Source of the DNA: Chloroflexota bacterium
GTDB lineage: Bacteria; Chloroflexota; Chloroflexia; Thermomicrobiales; UBA6265
Assembly: GCA_023389575.1 (NCBI GenBank)
Contig: JAEWEG010000094.1
Span: forward strand, 1-34,064
Reading direction: 5' to 3'
DNA length: 34,064 nucleotides
Both the position numbers and the translations under genes were made by a program. Shown here one piece after another: positions 1 through 7,710 of the stretch. The notes beneath the pieces are model-generated. The model ran no database searches, was not told the origin of the DNA, and saw nothing but the letters and a program-made list of their open reading frames with translations. The first letter of the stretch is position 1; each line of letters starts with the position of its first letter.

Positions 1-1203
1 CACCGCATCTTCGCCTGGCGCGTGCCGGGTCTCGGCCGGAGCACGACGGGCCGGAAGGGCTTCTGGTTCAGGTGGGGGCGACTGGTCCAGTCTCGACCGG
101 GCATCGTGTCCATCGTGACGCTCGTCGGCCTGCTGGTCGTCGCCGTGCCGTACTTCGACATGAACCTCAACCTTTCCAACGCCGGGAACAACCCGGAGTC
201 GATGCACAGCCGCCGGGCCCACGACCTGATGGCGGAGGGGTTCGGCCCGGGCAGCAACGGGCCGCTGCTGATCGTGATCGAGAAGGACGGCGGGCTCTCG
301 GAAGAGGCGCTGGGGATCGTCAATACCGCGCTGGGCGGGATCGAGGGCGTTGGGGTCTCGCCCGCCATGCCGAACGAATCGGGTGACACCGCGCTGGTGC
401 AGGTGATCCCCGCCACCGGTCCGCAGGACACCGCGACCGAAGACCTGATTCAGTCGCTGCGCAACGACATCATGCCGGCGGTGGCCAGCGAGACCGGAGC
501 GACCACCTATGTCGCCGGGTCGACCGCCGCCAACATCGACATGAGCCAGCAAATCAGCGACCGGATGCCGATTTTCTACGCGGTGGTGATCGGGTTGAGC
601 TTCGTGCTCCTGACCGTGGTCTTCCGTTCGCTGGTGGTGCCGTTGAAGGCCGCGCTGACCACGCTGCTCTCCGTTGGGGCGTCGTTCGGCGCCGTGGTGG
701 CCGTGTTCCAGTGGGGCTGGCTCCAGGGCCTGCTCGGAATCGAGGGAACGGGACCAATCGAATCGTTCCTGCCAATGCTGCTGTTCGGCGTGCTGTTCGG
801 CCTCTCCATGGACTACGAGGTATTCCTGCTCAGCCGCGTGCATGAAGAGCATGCACATGGGCAGCCCGCCAGGCGGGCCATGCTCGACGGCGTCGGATTC
901 TCCGGTCGGGTCGTCGCGGCGGCCGGCGCGATCATGGCGGCCGTGTTCCTCTCCTTCGTGCTTGAAGACCTCCGCATGCTCCAGATGATCGGGTTCGGGC
1001 TCGGGATCGCGGTGCTGATCGATGCGTTCGTGGTGCGCCTGGTGCTGGTGCCAGCCATCATGACGGTGCTGGACGAGCGAGCGTGGTGGTTCCCCGCCTG
1101 GCTGGACCGCGTGGTGCCGAACATCAACGTGGAAGGCGGCGCTTCCGAGGGAGATCACATACCCCAGGTGATTCACCGTTCGGAGACGCCTGTGGCATCC
1201 TAA
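1..1203 (+). CDS. MMPL/RND-family membrane transporter, C-terminal part (5' end outside window)
   Basis: The frame is open from base 1, so the gene begins upstream; the GTG at 22 lies inside the protein. About 400 residues are visible. They show one transmembrane segment near visible residues 32-52, an extracytoplasmic loop of about 150 residues, then about five more segments. This is the layout of the second half of an RND-type MMPL protein. The conserved stretch LFGLSMDYEVFLLSRVHEEH is present (near 790-850) and is typical of the family. MMPL proteins export lipids, drugs or other hydrophobic compounds using the proton gradient. A MarR regulator follows closely, which suggests regulated efflux. 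The substrate cannot be told from sequence. Confidence 0.9.
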   Translation, partial: HRIFAWRVPGLGRSTTGRKGFWFRWGRLVQSRPGIVSIVTLVGLLVVAVPYFDMNLNLSNAGNNPESMHSRRAHDLMAEGFGPGSNGPLLIVIEKDGGLSEEALGIVNTALGGIEGVGVSPAMPNESGDTALVQVIPATGPQDTATEDLIQSLRNDIMPAVASETGATTYVAGSTAANIDMSQQISDRMPIFYAVVIGLSFVLLTVVFRSLVVPLKAALTTLLSVGASFGAVVAVFQWGWLQGLLGIEGTGPIESFLPMLLFGVLFGLSMDYEVFLLSRVHEEHAHGQPARRAMLDGVGFSGRVVAAAGAIMAAVFLSFVLEDLRMLQMIGFGLGIAVLIDAFVVRLVLVPAIMTVLDERAWWFPAWLDRVVPNINVEGGASEGDHIPQVIHRSETPVAS

Positions 1204-1227
1204 CGCCACGAATCGCGACCGCACTGG

Positions 1228-1254
1228 CGCACGGGTGGCCACGCCACCCGTGCG
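1228..1254. terminator. Perfect GC-rich dyad between the MMPL gene and the MarR gene
   Basis: Arms CGCACGGGTGG (1228-1238) and CCACCCGTGCG (1244-1254) are exact complements around a 5-base loop. As RNA this is a strong 11-bp hairpin 24 bases after the MMPL stop. No clear T-run follows, so intrinsic termination is uncertain. A dyad just before a MarR gene could also be that regulator's own operator. Confidence 0.55.
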
Positions 1255-1267
1255 GATTTCACCCGGG

Positions 1268-1798
1268 ATGACCATGCCAAACACACCTCTTCCTCCGATC
1301 CGCTCAACCCTGAAGGGTTGGCATCTCACGCCCCAACAGCAGGAACTGCTTGGCATCGTCGAACTATTTGAGACGGTGCACCGGCAGATACCCCAGATCC
1401 TGGATCTCCACCTCGCGCCCTACAACCTGAGCGACCTCGCCTGGACCGCGCTCAAGAGCATTGAGGATTTCGGCTCGGGGGCCACTCTGACCGCGATCGG
1501 CGAGCGAATCGAGGCATCGCCAAGTACCATGACCGGCATCGCGAACCGCCTGGAACAGCTCGGATATGTGGAACGGCACCCTTCGCCTCACGACCGGCGA
1601 GCGGCCATCCTGACCTACACCGACCGTGGGAAAGAAGTGATGGATGACATCGCTGGCGCCCTGCTGCGGTCCATCGAGCAGGCGACCGAAGACCTGGGTC
1701 AGGAAGGCATTGCAACCATCCAGAACGCCTTCATTCGGATCCTGGAAATCACCTCGAAACTGAGCAAGCAACGTCCCCCCACGCCATCCGGAAAATAG
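1268..1798 (+). CDS. MarR-family transcriptional regulator
   Basis: The protein has 176 residues, normal for the family. It shows a winged helix: a recognition-helix region around ATLTAIGERIEASPSTMTG, followed by the wing with VERHPSPHDRRAAILTYTDRG, the hallmark MarR D-R-R pattern. Amphipathic helices for dimerisation flank the DNA-binding part. MarR proteins usually repress nearby efflux or detoxification genes and release DNA on binding a small aromatic ligand. The MMPL transporter directly upstream is the natural target. The frame also has a GTG at 1235, but that codon lies inside the dyad, so ATG at 1268 (or 1274) is preferred. No strong ribosome-binding site is visible for either, so the start is uncertain by a few residues. 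Confidence 0.9.
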   Translation: MTMPNTPLPPIRSTLKGWHLTPQQQELLGIVELFETVHRQIPQILDLHLAPYNLSDLAWTALKSIEDFGSGATLTAIGERIEASPSTMTGIANRLEQLGYVERHPSPHDRRAAILTYTDRGKEVMDDIAGALLRSIEQATEDLGQEGIATIQNAFIRILEITSKLSKQRPPTPSGK

Positions 1799-2156
1799 TC
1801 TCCGCCTCCTGGATTTCGGCACACCCGCGCGAAACGTCGCTTCGTTGGATCCACGCATCGCCGCGCCAGCGCCGTCGCCATTGGCAACTGGCGGCGCCCT
1901 CCTCACGCACGGAATCTCGCCGGTCCAAAAGTCCCAACCCGCGTGAAACCAGGTGCGGGCCTCGGTGGCTGGGGAAGGTGAGCTTCGTTCCCTGCCTTCC
2001 CACAAGAACCTTCGCTTATACCCAGATGCGCATTGGGAGACAAGTCCTGGGTGGACCCGTCCGATGGAGAGAAGACCAGGTGCCCGTTTGGCCGTTGAAC
2101 CGTCGCCAGGTCGCCCCCGAGGGCGACAGAAATGAGGCGCTGTCGCCGATCCCCTA

Positions 2157-2186
2157 TTGACAGCCAATTCACCATCCTCCTATGAT
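2157..2186 (+). promoter_or_regulatory. Sigma-70 promoter, TTGACA-N18-TATGAT
   Basis: A perfect -35 hexamer TTGACA (2157-2162) and a -10 hexamer TATGAT (2181-2186, five of six matches) are separated by 18 bases. Transcription should start near 2193 and run into the operon beginning at 2467. It is the best housekeeping promoter match I found in the window. Confidence 0.7.
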
Positions 2187-2278
2187 CACCGCCAAACGAC
2201 CGATTCGATATGGACTTCCTCGTTCCTGGCTGGTAGCTGTCCACGAAACTGGACACTCCCACACCATGTGAACGTTTC

Positions 2279-2292
2279 TGCAAACGCTTGCA
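2279..2292. promoter_or_regulatory. LacI/GalR-type operator
   Basis: TGCAAACGCTTGCA is a near-perfect 14-bp palindrome with the central CG step and AAACG/CGCTT halves typical of LacI/GalR-family operators. It lies about 85 bases downstream of the predicted transcription start, where a repressor would act as a roadblock or by looping. An overlapping weaker copy (GTGAACGTTTC, 2268-2278) lies immediately upstream. No LacI-family gene is in the window, so the regulator must be encoded elsewhere. Confidence 0.55.
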
Positions 2293-2317
2293 TGGTTCGC
2301 GCCGATGGGATCCAAGC

Positions 2318-2341
2318 ATCGCGAAGGCACTTTTTCGCGAT
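2318..2341. repeat. Dyad ATCGCGAA-N8-TTCGCGAT in the operon leader
   Basis: Perfect 8-base arms (2318-2325 and 2334-2341) are separated by eight bases. It could be a second operator, or in RNA an 8-bp leader hairpin. It lies 25 bases after the LacI-type operator and 126 bases before the first gene. Confidence 0.45.
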
Positions 2342-2466
2342 ACGTGGGTGGGTTCGATCGATCAAGCGTTGTTCCGTGGTGGCCGGCCGTGGTCACCATC
2401 GCGCCTCAATCCCGTCAGTGACATGTCCATCGAAATATTCTGGAATGCGCCAACGAGGGGGACCCA

Positions 2467-3330
2467 GTGACAACCGGTATACGCGTGGCCTGCGGGCAAA
2501 TTACCTGGAGACGCGGTGAATTTACCCAGGAGCAGATCCTGGCCCAGATCGCCGAGGCGGGATATGACGGCGCTCCAGCGGGCGCGCGCACTCCCGACCA
2601 GGTCGAGGAGATTCGGGCGCTGTTCGAGGCGGCCGGCCTGCAGCCCGCGCCGGGATACCTCGGCGCGCCGTTCTGGGAACCCGACCAGGCGGACGCCATC
2701 GTGGCCCAGGCGCGAGACGTGGCGGCCGCCCATCAGGCACTGGGGCTCACCGAAATCTACGTGGCGGCGAATCTCACCCCGGAGCGGCGCGCCGTCTCGG
2801 GCAAGGTGAAGCCAGAGGACGCGCTGGACGACGCGGGCTACGCCGTGATGGCCGAGACACTGAACCGGGTCGGCGCGGCGACGCTGGAGCATGGCGTGCG
2901 CGCGTCGTTCCACAACCATGTCGGGTCATTCATCGAAACCCGCGCCGAAATCGACGAACTCTTCTCCCGTGTCGACCGTTCCCTGCTCTTCCATGGGCCG
3001 GATATTGGCCACCTCGCGTGGGCGGGTGACGACGTGATGTCGTACCTTCGCGATTACTACGATGACATCACCACCATCCATGTGAAGGACATCGACCCCC
3101 AGGTGCTGATGCGGGGCATCGCTCAGGGCTGGGATTACGCCGGCTTTTCCGACCACGGCATTTTCACCGAGCTTGGCCAGGGCCTCGTGGACTTCCCGGC
3201 CCTGGTGGACCTGCTTCAAACCAATGGCTTCAACGGCTGGATCGTCGTGGAGACCGACGTGACCCAGCTTCCGACGGCGCTGGAGAGCGCCAGGATCAGC
3301 CGCGACTACCTGAGGAGCCTGCGTATGTAG
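2467..3330 (+). CDS. Sugar phosphate isomerase/epimerase-like TIM-barrel protein (IolE-like)
   Basis: The protein has 287 residues, the usual length for the xylose-isomerase-like TIM-barrel family. Candidate metal and active-site positions are ordered as in inosose dehydratase IolE: FHNH at 148-151, the D179..H182 pair (DIGH), HVKD at 205-208 and a late glutamate at 262 (VVETD). Such enzymes isomerise, epimerise or dehydrate sugars and cyclitols with a divalent metal in the cytoplasm. The GTG start at 2467 has GAGGGGGA at 2455-2462 as ribosome-binding site. It is the first gene of the catabolic operon, 94 bases before the binding-protein gene. The closest described function is 2-keto-myo-inositol dehydratase, but the rest of an inositol pathway (IolB, C, D, J) is absent, so I do not assign iolE. 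Confidence 0.85.
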   Translation: MTTGIRVACGQITWRRGEFTQEQILAQIAEAGYDGAPAGARTPDQVEEIRALFEAAGLQPAPGYLGAPFWEPDQADAIVAQARDVAAAHQALGLTEIYVAANLTPERRAVSGKVKPEDALDDAGYAVMAETLNRVGAATLEHGVRASFHNHVGSFIETRAEIDELFSRVDRSLLFHGPDIGHLAWAGDDVMSYLRDYYDDITTIHVKDIDPQVLMRGIAQGWDYAGFSDHGIFTELGQGLVDFPALVDLLQTNGFNGWIVVETDVTQLPTALESARISRDYLRSLRM

Positions 3331-3424
3331 CATCCCATCGGCTGGCCCGCCTCCAGCCCCTGGACTGAACCAGCCGCCAGACCCCTGTACGAGATCGATG
3401 TGTGTCGACCGAAGGAGCGAGGAA

Positions 3425-5416
3425 ATGTCCAAGCAAGCCCTTTCACGCCGAACATTCGTTGCTGGTACTGTCGCCGCCGGTGCGGGAATCACCGCGGCGG
3501 CGAACGTTGGACTGGCGGCGCCATTGCCACCAGCGGAGGAGCGATTCGCGCGGATGCAGAATGGCGACGTCGCCTATGCGCAGGTCGTCGAGACCGTGCC
3601 GGGCGCGTTCTCCGAGGCTCCAATGCTGGCCGAGCGGGTTTCCGCTGGTTCACTCCCCGCGGTCGAGGAGCGGTTGCCGGAAGACCCGCTGGTGCTGCAG
3701 CCAATCGAAATCGGTCAATATGGCGGTCTGGCCCGGGTGGGCAACATCACCACCTCCCTTGGCGGTTACGACCTCGACTTCATGACGGCCCACCGCCCGT
3801 ACCTGTTCACCTACACGCCAGAACTCAACGGAACCGTTCCTCACCTCGCCAAGAGCGTGGACACCTCCGAGGACGGGACAACCTTCACGGTCCATCTCCG
3901 CACCGGCGTCAAGTGGTCCGATGGTGAGCCGTTCACCTCGGCCGACATCATGTTCTGGTACGAAGACATCCTCATGAACACGGAGATTTACCCGACGCTG
4001 TCGCTCAACTGGCAGCCGGGCGACGTGCCGGTGGAGGTTAGCGCACCAGATGAGAAGACGGTCGTCTTCAAGTTCGGCGTGCCATATCCGCGATTCGTGC
4101 TCTCCGTGCTGGCTCACCAGAACGGATGGTACGAGAGCCAGCAAATTCACCCGGCCCATTATCTCAAGCAGTTCCACATCAAGTACAACGAGAACGCCAA
4201 CGACGAAGCGACGGCGGAGGGATTCAATACCTGGGTGGATCGATTCGCCGACAAGGCGGACCGCACGGTGGATGCCAACCGGCCGGGTCTCGGCGGCTTC
4301 GTCTGCGTCAATGACTCCACCACCACGGTGACCTGGGAGCGCAATCCGTACTACTGGGTGGTGGACGTCGAAGGCAACCAGTTGCCCTATATAGACACCG
4401 TCGAAATGGAGCGCCTGCAGGACGTCGAGTCCTACCATGCCAAGATCGTCAGTGGCGCCTATGACTACGCGGTGGGTAACACCGACATCCTGAACTACTC
4501 GACCTACGAAGCCTCCGCCGCCGATGCCGACTACCGGGTGCTGGTGTGGTCCAGCGGCCGCGGCAGCGAAGTGTTCTTCCAGTTCAACATGAACTTCCCC
4601 GATGGCATCGGCGAAATCCACCAGGATGTCCGGTTCCGCCGGGCTATGGCCCTGGCCATCAACCGGCAGGAGATGAACGACCTGCTCTTCTTCGGGGCGG
4701 GCACCATCCGGCAGATGACCGTGCTGCCAACGTCGATCCACTTTGACCAGCAGTATGCCGACGCCTTCATCGACTACGATCCGGACCAGGCGAACGCGCT
4801 ACTGGATGAGATGGGCCTGGTGTGGAACGACGACCAGACGGTGCGATTGCGCCCGGATGGCCAGCCGCTCCAGTACCAGTTCGACTACTTCGACGGCGAG
4901 GGGCCGAAGACCTCCATCCTCGAACTCGTCACCGAGTACTGGCGCGCGATTGGCGTGAACCTCACATTCAAGTCAATCACCCGGCAACTGTTGCTGCCAC
5001 GCGTGCAGACCAACGAGGAGCCGGTGTCGATGTGGCACGGCGACGCCTCCACGGACATCCTGATGCCGGTCGATCCGAAGTGGGTTGTCGGTAAGTACGG
5101 CGATGAAAGCGCCCTGGCTCCGCTCTGGACCCAGTGGTTCAACACGAAGGGCGCGGAAGGCGAGGAGCCGCCCGAATTCTACCTGGAGGCGCTCAACAAC
5201 TGGCGCACCTTCAGCGACACCCTCGATCCGGAAATGGCGAAGACCGTGCTGCAATCACAGGCCGACAACCTGTGGTCCATAGGCACCGTCGGGCTGACGC
5301 CATGGCCGTTCATCGTGAGGAACCGGGTACACAACGTGCCGGAGACGGGAATCCACACCTGGGACGGGCTGTTCCAGTTCCCGTACCACGCGGAAACCCT
5401 CTTCATCCGCGAATAG
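3425..5416 (+). CDS. Tat-exported ABC transporter substrate-binding protein, family 5
   Basis: The protein has 663 residues. It opens with a twin-arginine signal (SRRTFVA, Arg 8 and 9), a hydrophobic stretch to about residue 30, and a likely cleavage after Ala-Ala near 31-32. The mature part matches the SBP_bac_5 family, with the characteristic region LRTGVKWSDGEPFTSADIMF near residues 158-177. At over 600 residues it belongs to the long form. In several thermophiles long family-5 proteins bind oligosaccharides as well as peptides, and the sugar-enzyme neighbours here favour a carbohydrate. Start ATG 3425 is chosen over an in-frame upstream codon at 3398 because of the GAAGGAGCGAGG ribosome-binding site just before it and because the Tat motif then sits at the N-terminus. 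A strong hairpin follows the stop. Confidence 0.93.
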   Translation: MSKQALSRRTFVAGTVAAGAGITAAANVGLAAPLPPAEERFARMQNGDVAYAQVVETVPGAFSEAPMLAERVSAGSLPAVEERLPEDPLVLQPIEIGQYGGLARVGNITTSLGGYDLDFMTAHRPYLFTYTPELNGTVPHLAKSVDTSEDGTTFTVHLRTGVKWSDGEPFTSADIMFWYEDILMNTEIYPTLSLNWQPGDVPVEVSAPDEKTVVFKFGVPYPRFVLSVLAHQNGWYESQQIHPAHYLKQFHIKYNENANDEATAEGFNTWVDRFADKADRTVDANRPGLGGFVCVNDSTTTVTWERNPYYWVVDVEGNQLPYIDTVEMERLQDVESYHAKIVSGAYDYAVGNTDILNYSTYEASAADADYRVLVWSSGRGSEVFFQFNMNFPDGIGEIHQDVRFRRAMALAINRQEMNDLLFFGAGTIRQMTVLPTSIHFDQQYADAFIDYDPDQANALLDEMGLVWNDDQTVRLRPDGQPLQYQFDYFDGEGPKTSILELVTEYWRAIGVNLTFKSITRQLLLPRVQTNEEPVSMWHGDASTDILMPVDPKWVVGKYGDESALAPLWTQWFNTKGAEGEEPPEFYLEALNNWRTFSDTLDPEMAKTVLQSQADNLWSIGTVGLTPWPFIVRNRVHNVPETGIHTWDGLFQFPYHAETLFIRE

Positions 5417-5429
5417 TGGTGGCATAACC

Positions 5430-5462
5430 CGGCTGGTCCCCTCCACTGGAGGGGACCAGCCG
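5430..5462 (+). terminator. 15-bp perfect hairpin after the binding-protein gene (attenuator or mRNA stabiliser)
   Basis: Arms 5430-5444 (CGGCTGGTCCCCTCC) and 5448-5462 are exact complements around a three-base loop, starting 13 bases after the stop codon. No T-run follows, so it is probably not a full intrinsic terminator. Hairpins here commonly protect the binding-protein message or cut read-through so that the binding protein exceeds the permeases. A second hairpin follows (AACCAGC 5475-5481 with GCTGGTT 5495-5501). Confidence 0.75.
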
Positions 5463-5559
5463 CCCACCATCGCGAACCAGCCGGCGTCATGCTCGCTGGT
5501 TGGGTCCTAGTACATCGCCCCGAGGCGCGCGAGGCACCTTGGGTTGGAGGCCGAGAGCC

Positions 5560-6552
5560 ATGGGGAATTACATCGCCCGCCGATTCCTGTACATGCTGAT
5601 ACTGGTGGTGCTGAGTTCGATTGTGTCGTTTGCCATTATCGTACTGCCGCCGGGCGATTACCTGACCTCGTATGTGGCCCAGCTCAAGGCGCAGGGTGAG
5701 CAGGTTAATGAAGACCAGATCGCGGCCCTGGAACAAGCCTATGGTCTGGGCCAACCCATGTATGTGCAGTACTGGAAATGGGTTACCAACATCATCACCG
5801 ACGGCAACATGGGCCGGTCCTTCGCCTGGCGCGCCCCGGTCTCGGAATTGATCATCGACCGCCTGCCGGCGACCCTTCTCGTCTCGCTCGGGTCGACCTT
5901 GCTGGTGTACATGATCGCGATTCCGACCGGAATCATCTCGGCGGTCAAGCAGTATTCGGTGTGGGATTACATCATTACCTTCATTTGTTACGTCGGGCTC
6001 GCCGTTCCCAACTTCCTCCTCGCCCTGATCACGATGCTCTACTTTTACGACGTCTTCGGGGTATCGGTGGGCGGGCTCTTTTCACCCGAGTACCAATCGG
6101 CGGACTGGAGTTGGGCAAAGTTCGTGGACATGCTGGCCCATCTGCCCGTGCCGCTGATCGTGATCGGCATCGCGGGTACGGCGTCGATCATTCGCGTTAT
6201 GCGCGCCACCCTGCTCGATGAGCTGGGCAAGCCTTATGTGGAAACCGCCAGGGCCAAGGGCGTGAGCGAGTGGCGATTGCTGCTGAAGTACCCGGTGCGG
6301 GTAGCGCTCAACCCGATCGCGAGCACCATCGGCTGGATCCTGCCAGCGATGTTCTCCGGGGCGACGATCACCGCGATCGTGCTGAACCTGCCAACCGTTG
6401 GACCGATGCTGCTTGAATCGCTGTTGACGGAAGACATGTTCCTGGCGGCCGGGATCCTGCTGATTCTGACGGTTCTCACCATCATTGGCACCTTCATTTC
6501 CGACATGGTGCTGCTGTGGCTGGACCCGCGCATCAGAATGATTCGGGGGTAG
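5560..6552 (+). CDS. ABC transporter permease, DppB/OppB type
   Basis: The protein has 330 residues and about six transmembrane segments. The first is near residues 10-30 (YMLILVVLSSIVSFAIIVLP), followed by a typical extracytoplasmic stretch with the conserved pattern AYGLGQPMYVQYW. The cytoplasmic EAA loop that contacts the ATPases is visible as ETARAKGVSEWRLLLKYPVR. It forms the channel with the next permease. Start ATG 5560 gives the standard N-terminus MGNYIARRFLYM and has GGAGG at 5544-5548. A GTG 20 codons upstream overlaps the second hairpin and is rejected. The gap to the next permease gene is two bases, so the two are translationally coupled. Confidence 0.93.
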   Translation: MGNYIARRFLYMLILVVLSSIVSFAIIVLPPGDYLTSYVAQLKAQGEQVNEDQIAALEQAYGLGQPMYVQYWKWVTNIITDGNMGRSFAWRAPVSELIIDRLPATLLVSLGSTLLVYMIAIPTGIISAVKQYSVWDYIITFICYVGLAVPNFLLALITMLYFYDVFGVSVGGLFSPEYQSADWSWAKFVDMLAHLPVPLIVIGIAGTASIIRVMRATLLDELGKPYVETARAKGVSEWRLLLKYPVRVALNPIASTIGWILPAMFSGATITAIVLNLPTVGPMLLESLLTEDMFLAAGILLILTVLTIIGTFISDMVLLWLDPRIRMIRG

Positions 6553-6554
6553 CC

Positions 6555-7700
6555 ATGAGTGCATTGACAAGACGGCTCACCGGCCCATTTGGCGCGAAGG
6601 TCGAGGACGAAACCACGGACCGCAAAGACGCCGAGATGGTCGCCGGCCAGTGGAAGCTGATGTGGTGGAAGTTCCGCCGTCACAAGCTGGCCATGATCGG
6701 CATGTACAGCGTGGCGGCCCTCTACCTCATGGTTGTGTTCAACGGCTTCCTGTCGCCATACGACCCGCTGGAGCGCAGCTCGTTCCCATACGCATCTCCC
6801 AATGGCATTCACTTCTTCCGCGACGGCCGGCTGGACCCGTATGTCTACGGGATGACGATGAAGGCCGATCCGGCGACGATGACCCGGACCTACGCCCAGG
6901 ACAAGACCCAGAAGTTCGACGTCAAGTTCTTCGCGGATGGGCCGGAGTACAAGATCCTCGGCTTCATCCCCGCCACCACCCGGCTGATTCAGGTGGAAGA
7001 AGGGGGAACGCTGTTCTTCTTCGGCACTGATTCGCTTGGCCGCGACCTGTTCTCGCGCACGCTCAACGGCGCGACGATTTCGCTCACGATCGGCCTGGTT
7101 GGTGTTGCGCTTGTGTTCGTGCTCGGAGCATTGATCGGTGGGTTCTCCGGCTACTACGGCGGCAAGTTCGACACGGTCACTCAGCGATTGATCGAGTTCA
7201 TCATCTCGATTCCCACCATTCCGCTCTGGCTGGCGCTGAGCGCGGCGATTCCGGTGGGCTGGTCCGCGCTGCAGGTGTACTTCGCCATTTCCCTGATCCT
7301 GTCGCTCGAAGGCTGGACGGGCATGGCGCGCGTGGTGCGCGGCAAGCTGCTGCAGGTCCGCGAGGAAGACTTCGTGCTGGACGCTCAACTCGCCGGCGCG
7401 AGCGATAAACGCATCGTGATCGTGCACATGCTGCCCGCGTTCGCCAGCTACCTCATCGTGCAACTGACGCTGGCGGTGCCGGCGATGATCCTGGGCGAAA
7501 CGGCGCTCAGCTTCCTCGGGCTCGGGTTGCGGGCCCCGGTGATCAGCTGGGGCGTGCTGATTCAGGACGCGAACAATGTGCGGTCGATCCTGCTATACCC
7601 GTGGATTCTCATACCAGGCGCCTTCGTGGTGATAACCGTTCTGGCATTCAACTTCTTCGGTGATGGCCTCCGCGACGCGGCCGATCCCTACAAGAGCTAA
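6555..7700 (+). CDS. ABC transporter permease, DppC/OppC type, with enlarged first extracytoplasmic loop
   Basis: The protein has 381 residues, longer than the roughly 280-320 usual for DppC. After the first transmembrane segment (about 45-64) some 90 residues precede the conserved FGTDSLGRDLFSR motif (157-169). The core has about five further segments and an EAA loop (DAQLAGASDKRIVIVHMLP). The C-terminus NFFGDGLRDAADPYKS is typical of the family. It pairs with the DppB-type permease whose stop lies two bases upstream. The enlarged loop probably docks the large binding protein, since long family-5 importers often carry it; this is inference. Start ATG 6555 follows a GGGGG stretch. Confidence 0.93.
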   Translation: MSALTRRLTGPFGAKVEDETTDRKDAEMVAGQWKLMWWKFRRHKLAMIGMYSVAALYLMVVFNGFLSPYDPLERSSFPYASPNGIHFFRDGRLDPYVYGMTMKADPATMTRTYAQDKTQKFDVKFFADGPEYKILGFIPATTRLIQVEEGGTLFFFGTDSLGRDLFSRTLNGATISLTIGLVGVALVFVLGALIGGFSGYYGGKFDTVTQRLIEFIISIPTIPLWLALSAAIPVGWSALQVYFAISLILSLEGWTGMARVVRGKLLQVREEDFVLDAQLAGASDKRIVIVHMLPAFASYLIVQLTLAVPAMILGETALSFLGLGLRAPVISWGVLIQDANNVRSILLYPWILIPGAFVVITVLAFNFFGDGLRDAADPYKS

Positions 7701-7710
7701 GGAATCACGC

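Larger units (their letters stand above)
1799..2466. other. Region without a gene: leader of the catabolic operon
   Basis: No frame here has a convincing start, ribosome-binding site or family resemblance. It holds, in order: a perfect 7-bp hairpin (GTCGCCC 2110-2116 with GGGCGAC 2121-2127, loop of four), a sigma-70 promoter, a LacI-type operator and a second dyad. These last three are listed separately. Transcription from the promoter would give a leader of roughly 270 bases before the first gene. I see nothing identifiable in 1799-2109. Confidence 0.6.

Noticed and set aside
1364..2167. 267-codon minus-strand frame covering the MarR gene and the gap after it
   Set aside because: Most of it is antisense to MarR and the rest lacks a ribosome-binding site or family resemblance.
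2341..2370. GGTTCGA sequence resembling a tRNA T-loop
   Set aside because: The flanking bases do not form a T-stem and no acceptor or anticodon stem can be drawn around it.
2157..2519. 120-codon plus-strand frame in the operon leader
   Set aside because: It starts within the -35 hexamer of the promoter, overlaps the first gene and has no protein-like pattern.
6234..7463. 409-codon minus-strand frame opposite the permease genes
   Set aside because: The product is His/Arg/Glu-rich with no family pattern and is fully explained by codon bias of the genes on the other strand.
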